Made by a program: the position numbers and the translations under genes. Positions 56,209 through 59,681 of a stretch of DNA of 59,681 nucleotides are shown one piece after another; position 1 is the stretch's first letter, and every line of letters starts with the position of its first letter. Where the stretch lies: positions 1 through 59,681 of the forward strand of contig CAIWTN010000031.1 in NCBI GenBank assembly GCA_903915625.1, read 5' to 3'. Source of the DNA: an uncultured Pseudomonadota bacterium. Lineage in GTDB: Bacteria > Bdellovibrionota_B > Oligoflexia > Oligoflexales > CAIYRB01. The notes beneath the pieces were generated by a model that saw nothing but the letters and a program-made list of their open reading frames with translations, had not been told where the DNA came from and did not search any database.

Positions 56209-57882
56209 TTAACGCATGTTTGGCTCGAGTCTATCTAACCGGTGGTACAGCCACTTTTGTTGAGCAATCCCAATCACGGTATTGGTCAACATATAGAGTG
56301 TCAGTCCGGCTGGCAGAGTCAGCATCATGACTGTGAACATTATTGGCATAAGCATCAAAATTTTCTCTTGAGTTTTATCCATTCCAGAAGTCGGGGTCAA
56401 CTTTTGTTGCACGAACATGGCAACTCCCATCAATAATGGGGTCACAAAGTACGGGTCCATCGCCGACAAATCTTGAATCCACAGCCCAAAAGACGCATGT
56501 CTCAGGCTGATCGATGTCTGGAGTACCTGGTAGAAGGCAAAGAATACTGGGATCTGCGGTAGAACTGGTAGGCAGCCCTTCATCGGGTTGATTTTGTTAG
56601 CCGCCATGAACTTCATCAGTTCTTGTTGCTGTCTTGCTCGGTCGTCCTTAAATTTTTCTTTGATAGCTGCCATCTGTGGGTTCAGCTTCTTCATCTTGTG
56701 CATCGATATCGTCGAGGCACGTACTAAGGGGTAGAAGAGTAGCTTGAGGCAGATTGTTAGCAGAATAATGGCCAGACCGTAGTTGCGGGTGACCTTTTCG
56801 AAGCCTTCGATCACAAGTAGTAGGGGGCGAGCGATAAAGCTAAATGTGCCTAGATGCATGGCGCTGGTTAGATCCGCGCCTTGAGCCTGCAGAAGGCCAA
56901 GCTCTTTGGGACCGGCGTAAAACGTGTAGTCTAAATTTACTGTCTCACCCGGTTTTACGGTGCCTTGGCGATCGTAATTGACGAGGCTGAGAGCACAGCC
57001 AGATGCGCTACCTTTGCTGTGATCAAGTCGTAAGCTGCTAGTCTTTGCTTTTGATTGGAATACGGTCAGGAAGTAGTGGCGGTCGATACCGGCAAAGCGG
57101 ACGGGCACGCCGTCGAAGCGTGGTGCTTCTTTATTATCGTTGCAGAATTTTTCGATATCCAGCCAGTCGGTGCTGTCGTCTGCATTGTAAATTAGCTGGT
57201 CGCGCTCTCTGACCGTGCCGGGGATGATGCCCAGTACGCTTGGCGACTTCTTGTGCAGGATGCTTTCGGTTAAAAGCAGGCCGCTGGTCAGTTCTGCAGG
57301 CTGGGTGCCGATGTTGGTGAAGCTTATCTTCAGCTCGAGGCCATATCCCGACTTAGGAACGGTGAATGTCTGGCTGAGGCGGAAGCCGCCGGCATCGCGA
57401 AAGAATGTGATGGATTGGTCTTTGCGCTCAGCCTGAAATGCGTCTTTCGACGGATCGGTATTTTTCGGCTCGATGGTCGCTTGTAGTGCCATTGGGCTAT
57501 CAAGTAGGTCAGCAAAGCCCGCTTCCGCCCGATTATCGCTTTTAAAGTCGCGTAGCTTGATGCTGGCAAAACCGCCCAATTCTTGCGAAAATTGATAGAT
57601 GACCTTGTCGTTCTCGATGGTCAAATCAGCTGCGCTTAACTTGGCTACCGGTGCATTTATTGAGCTAGCAGCAACAGGGGCCGGGGCCTCTGTTTTACTG
57701 ACTGAGGCGGCGCCATCCACTGGCGGTGTCGTGGTATTTGGACCTGTAGTCTGGCTTTGCTGACTCGTCGCGGCTGTGCGTTGGGAGTGAGGGTACTTAG
57801 TATTTAGGTACTGGGTATAGACCAAGTAGAACGCGATGCAGAGTACGGCAGCTAGAACGGAACGATGGTCGATCTTATTCAC
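56209..57882 (-). CDS. yidC: membrane protein insertase YidC
   Basis: 557 residues from the GTG at 57882 (overlapping the yidD stop as GTGA); a longer frame to 57978 lacks support. One N-terminal helix (VNKIDHRSVLAAVLCIAFYL), a large periplasmic P1 domain typical of Gram-negative YidC, and a five-helix insertase core with NPMKGCLPVLPQIPVFFAFYQ and SISLRHASF. It inserts and folds inner-membrane proteins, with and without SecYEG. Confidence 0.95.
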   Translation of the reverse strand: MNKIDHRSVLAAVLCIAFYLVYTQYLNTKYPHSQRTAATSQQSQTTGPNTTTPPVDGAASVSKTEAPAPVAASSINAPVAKLSAADLTIENDKVIYQFSQELGGFASIKLRDFKSDNRAEAGFADLLDSPMALQATIEPKNTDPSKDAFQAERKDQSITFFRDAGGFRLSQTFTVPKSGYGLELKISFTNIGTQPAELTSGLLLTESILHKKSPSVLGIIPGTVRERDQLIYNADDSTDWLDIEKFCNDNKEAPRFDGVPVRFAGIDRHYFLTVFQSKAKTSSLRLDHSKGSASGCALSLVNYDRQGTVKPGETVNLDYTFYAGPKELGLLQAQGADLTSAMHLGTFSFIARPLLLVIEGFEKVTRNYGLAIILLTICLKLLFYPLVRASTISMHKMKKLNPQMAAIKEKFKDDRARQQQELMKFMAANKINPMKGCLPVLPQIPVFFAFYQVLQTSISLRHASFGLWIQDLSAMDPYFVTPLLMGVAMFVQQKLTPTSGMDKTQEKILMLMPIMFTVMMLTLPAGLTLYMLTNTVIGIAQQKWLYHRLDRLEPNMR

Positions 57883-58118
57883 GGTAGGTCGATTCCCCCA
57901 GGGTGTAACGGGTGGCAGCGCAACAAGCGGCCGCCAATCTTCTTCAGCGCAACAGTCAGCGGATAGGCTGACAGACAATCTTTAGCGTATTGTGAGCAAC
58001 TCGGATAGAACCTACAACGGGGTCCGAGTAACTTCGACAAGGTATTCTGGTATAGCACAATCATTCCTGTTAGCAGCCAGAGGATTGATCGTTGCCATAA
58101 ATGCTTGGGTAATGTCAT
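57879..58118 (-). CDS. yidD: membrane protein insertion factor YidD
   Basis: 79 residues with the family core CRFYPSCSQYAKDCL and GGRLLRCHPLHPGGID, plus a membrane-surface amphipathic helix. It helps YidC and is encoded between rnpA and yidC, overlapping both by 4 bp, the usual arrangement. Confidence 0.94.
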   Translation of the reverse strand: MTLPKHLWQRSILWLLTGMIVLYQNTLSKLLGPRCRFYPSCSQYAKDCLSAYPLTVALKKIGGRLLRCHPLHPGGIDLP

Positions 58119-58501
58119 GCCTCAAGCTGACGCTTCAGTCGGCGAAGGCCCAGCTGCAAGGCATCTGCCATCTCAGCACTGGAAGCCTGTGCGGCGCTGG
58201 CACGAGCTACTATGATCAGGTCAGTTGACCATAAAGAGGCGAACTGAGCCAACTCTGGTCGCAGTAGGCGGTAAGCCTCTCTCAGGTAGCGTTTAACGCG
58301 GTTTCTGACGACCGCATTGCCGACCTTGCGTGAGACCACGAGCCCAACTCTGCCCCCAGAGTCTAGGGGTGCAGCTTCCGTTTCTGGGCGCTGCCTAAGA
58401 TAGAGGACAACGCTCTCGCTTACCACCTTACGACCGTCGTCGAAAGTTCGTCGAAAGTCGATTTGGTGATGCAAGCGAACGGATTTTGGGAAGGCGTTCA
58501 C
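58115..58501 (-). CDS. rnpA: ribonuclease P protein component
   Basis: A 128-residue small basic protein with the RnpA signature (VGLVVSRKVGNAVVRNRVKRYLREAYR). It binds RNase P RNA for tRNA 5' maturation. Its stop overlaps the yidD start; it follows rpmH by 17 bp. Confidence 0.95.
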   Translation of the reverse strand: MNAFPKSVRLHHQIDFRRTFDDGRKVVSESVVLYLRQRPETEAAPLDSGGRVGLVVSRKVGNAVVRNRVKRYLREAYRLLRPELAQFASLWSTDLIIVARASAAQASSAEMADALQLGLRRLKRQLEA

Positions 58502-58518
58502 TATAAAAACGTCAGTAT

Positions 58519-58668
58519 TTATTTGCTGTAAGCGCTAACGGCGATGCGTTTGCGGCCTTTGGAGCGGCGCAGTCTTAGGACGTTGCGGCCACCTGGAGTT
58601 GCCATCCGGGCGCGAAAGCCATGGGTACGGAGGCGTTTGATGTTGCTTGGTTGAAATGTGCGTTTCAT
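58519..58668 (-). CDS. rpmH: 50S ribosomal protein L34
   Basis: A 49-residue protein beginning [18 protein letters not shown] and ending AVSAYSK; the bL34 family motif is unmistakable. It is short and easy to miss because a longer false frame overlaps it (58535-58735). AAGGGA precedes the ATG. A weak promoter-like pair (TTGCTT-17-TATGGT) lies upstream. Confidence 0.96.
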   Translation of the reverse strand: MKRTFQPSNIKRLRTHGFRARMATPGGRNVLRLRRSKGRKRIAVSAYSK

Positions 58669-58784
58669 CGGACGGTCCCTTCAAATCTGCTTCGATAAGC
58701 CGCAGGACCATACCAAACCATTTTGCGGAAAGCAATCGTAGCTATTGTTTTGCTGGTCGTCTTACATTTAGAGCCTGCATTTTA

Positions 58785-59666
58785 TCATTTACGGAAGAAG
58801 ACCCAAGTTACAAAGCCGTCCGTTAGTACTGGGCTCCCATCTGACCTGACCGTGAACTTAAGCTGTTTGTTCTTGAAAGAGTCCGGGGTAACCGTGACGT
58901 TAGCAGCTTTCTCGAATTGTAGAAGTAAGTTAGAGAATAAGCCGTTCGCGTCTTGCTGTAGAGTTCCTCGGGCGATAACGCTTCCAGCAGCGGTAGGTTT
59001 TGAGAACCAGCCGTATCCGGGGAGTTCTGTGGCTGCCCGAATCAGAGCCTGGGCTGTCCCATCGGCAAACTCTACTGTGACCTCGCCAATCGACTTTTTC
59101 TGGGTATCCGGTGTTATGTGCCACTTCCCCCCAAAATTTGCACGCCACAGGTCTAATTGGGCGGCGCTAACAGGTTTTTTTAATCCAATGGTGTAAGAAA
59201 TCGAGGCGCCTTGAACGTTCTTATCGAACATAAACTGAACTTTAGCCCCGTTTTGCGTTTTAGATTTTTCGATAGCGATCACAGCATCCGCATCGGGATC
59301 ATCAACCGGATAACTCGGTTGAGCAGGAATGTCCTTTCCGTCATTATCCGTCACTCGCCACTCGTGGGCCGGGAAGGACTTCAGAGGCATCTTTTTCTTT
59401 GCTGAGTCCATGACCTTACAACCAACGGCGTATTGATCCGCAGGCCCTGCGGGTAGTTTTGTGTATTCCGCGCAAGTTAGATAGGCACCAGCGATGCTTT
59501 GAGGCTGCGCTGCTTTGTCTGATTCGGGGTCCTTGGCGCTAGTGGGGCCCATGTCAACTTTGGTAGCGGAGCTTTGCTCGCTACCAATAGACGTCTGGCC
59601 GCAACCTTCCGTCAAAACAAAGCAACTAGCTAAGAACATTAGTGTTGTACAAGATTTATGCAACAT
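58785..59666 (-). CDS. putative lipoprotein, unknown function
   Basis: 293 residues; a signal peptide ends at TEGC, a lipobox. A low-complexity Ser/Lys/Asp linker (~28-60) is followed by a compact beta-rich region (AYLTCAEYTKLP..., DDPDADAVIAIEKSK, GGKWHITPDTQKK). No family recognised. It occupies the place where dnaA often lies in the rpmH-rnpA-yidC region. Confidence 0.6.
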   Translation of the reverse strand: MLHKSCTTLMFLASCFVLTEGCGQTSIGSEQSSATKVDMGPTSAKDPESDKAAQPQSIAGAYLTCAEYTKLPAGPADQYAVGCKVMDSAKKKMPLKSFPAHEWRVTDNDGKDIPAQPSYPVDDPDADAVIAIEKSKTQNGAKVQFMFDKNVQGASISYTIGLKKPVSAAQLDLWRANFGGKWHITPDTQKKSIGEVTVEFADGTAQALIRAATELPGYGWFSKPTAAGSVIARGTLQQDANGLFSNLLLQFEKAANVTVTPDSFKNKQLKFTVRSDGSPVLTDGFVTWVFFRK

Positions 59667-59681
59667 GTTCTAACCCCCTGT

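Noticed and set aside
58535..58735. 66-residue minus-strand frame over rpmH
   Set aside because: The overlapping frame 58519-58668 encodes unmistakable ribosomal protein L34; the longer one is a shadow.
1..59681. CRISPR arrays, insertion sequences, prophage, tRNA or rRNA genes
   Set aside because: I saw no spaced direct repeats, transposase motifs, integrase genes, tRNA cloverleaf sequences or rRNA blocks on either strand, within the limits of reading by eye.

Overview
The window reads as chromosomal DNA of a motile Gram-negative (diderm) bacterium. The evidence is an outer-membrane D15/BamA-type protein, several beta-barrel and lipoprotein genes, an LPS-heptose epimerase (HldD), a Gram-negative type YidC with a large periplasmic domain, TatB, and a complete flagellar export and switch operon. 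Gene order, lipoprotein richness and protein style suggest the Bdellovibrionota/Oligoflexia or a related former deltaproteobacterial group. That placement is an inference from gene content, not an identification. Coding density is very high, and I see no rRNA, tRNA, CRISPR array, insertion sequence or prophage.

Layout. 1-4.7 kb: the C-terminal part of a TPR-CHAT protease, cut by the window edge, converges with a TPR protein carrying two degenerate receiver domains; a UPF0104-type membrane protein follows. 4.7-8.5 kb: nrdB and nrdA (class Ia ribonucleotide reductase) with a promoter bracketed by two NrdR-box-like sites, then a divergent alpha/beta hydrolase. 9.3-22.4 kb: one 13-kb minus-strand flagellar operon, in transcription order fliL-fliM-fliN-fliO-fliP-fliQ-fliR-flhB-flhA-flhF-flhG-fliA-cheY-pilZ-like-coiled-coil gene. 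It encodes the C-ring, export gate, placement GTPase/ATPase pair, sigma-28 and CheY. Two members are unusual: FliL has a periplasmic His/Glu/Lys-rich tandem repeat, and FliO has a large AMIN-like periplasmic extension.

22.7-26.6 kb: two outer-membrane barrel proteins, a mono-haem cytochrome c lipoprotein and Fe superoxide dismutase. 26.7-36.4 kb: lysA-tatB, xthA, a secreted nuclease, polA, hldD, a BamA-like protein and a lipoprotein. 36.5-43.4 kb: smc behind a beta-propeller-like lipoprotein, then ssb and an outer-membrane protein. 43.6-52.2 kb: a phosphoglucomutase, a divergent aldehyde-dehydrogenase-fold protein, a GYF/DUF4234-like membrane protein, an RhlE-type DEAD-box helicase and a Ski2-like helicase. 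52.2-59.7 kb: an S15-like hydrolase, the conserved origin-proximal block mnmE-jag-yidC-yidD-rnpA-rpmH (minus strand), and a lipoprotein.

No complete undescribed multi-gene system is evident. The best leads are the FliL metal-binding-like repeat, the AMIN-FliO fusion, the twin pseudo-receiver protein beside the CHAT protease, the aldehyde dehydrogenase with several active-site substitutions, the outer-membrane barrel/cytochrome cluster, and the NrdR-controlled nrd promoter.
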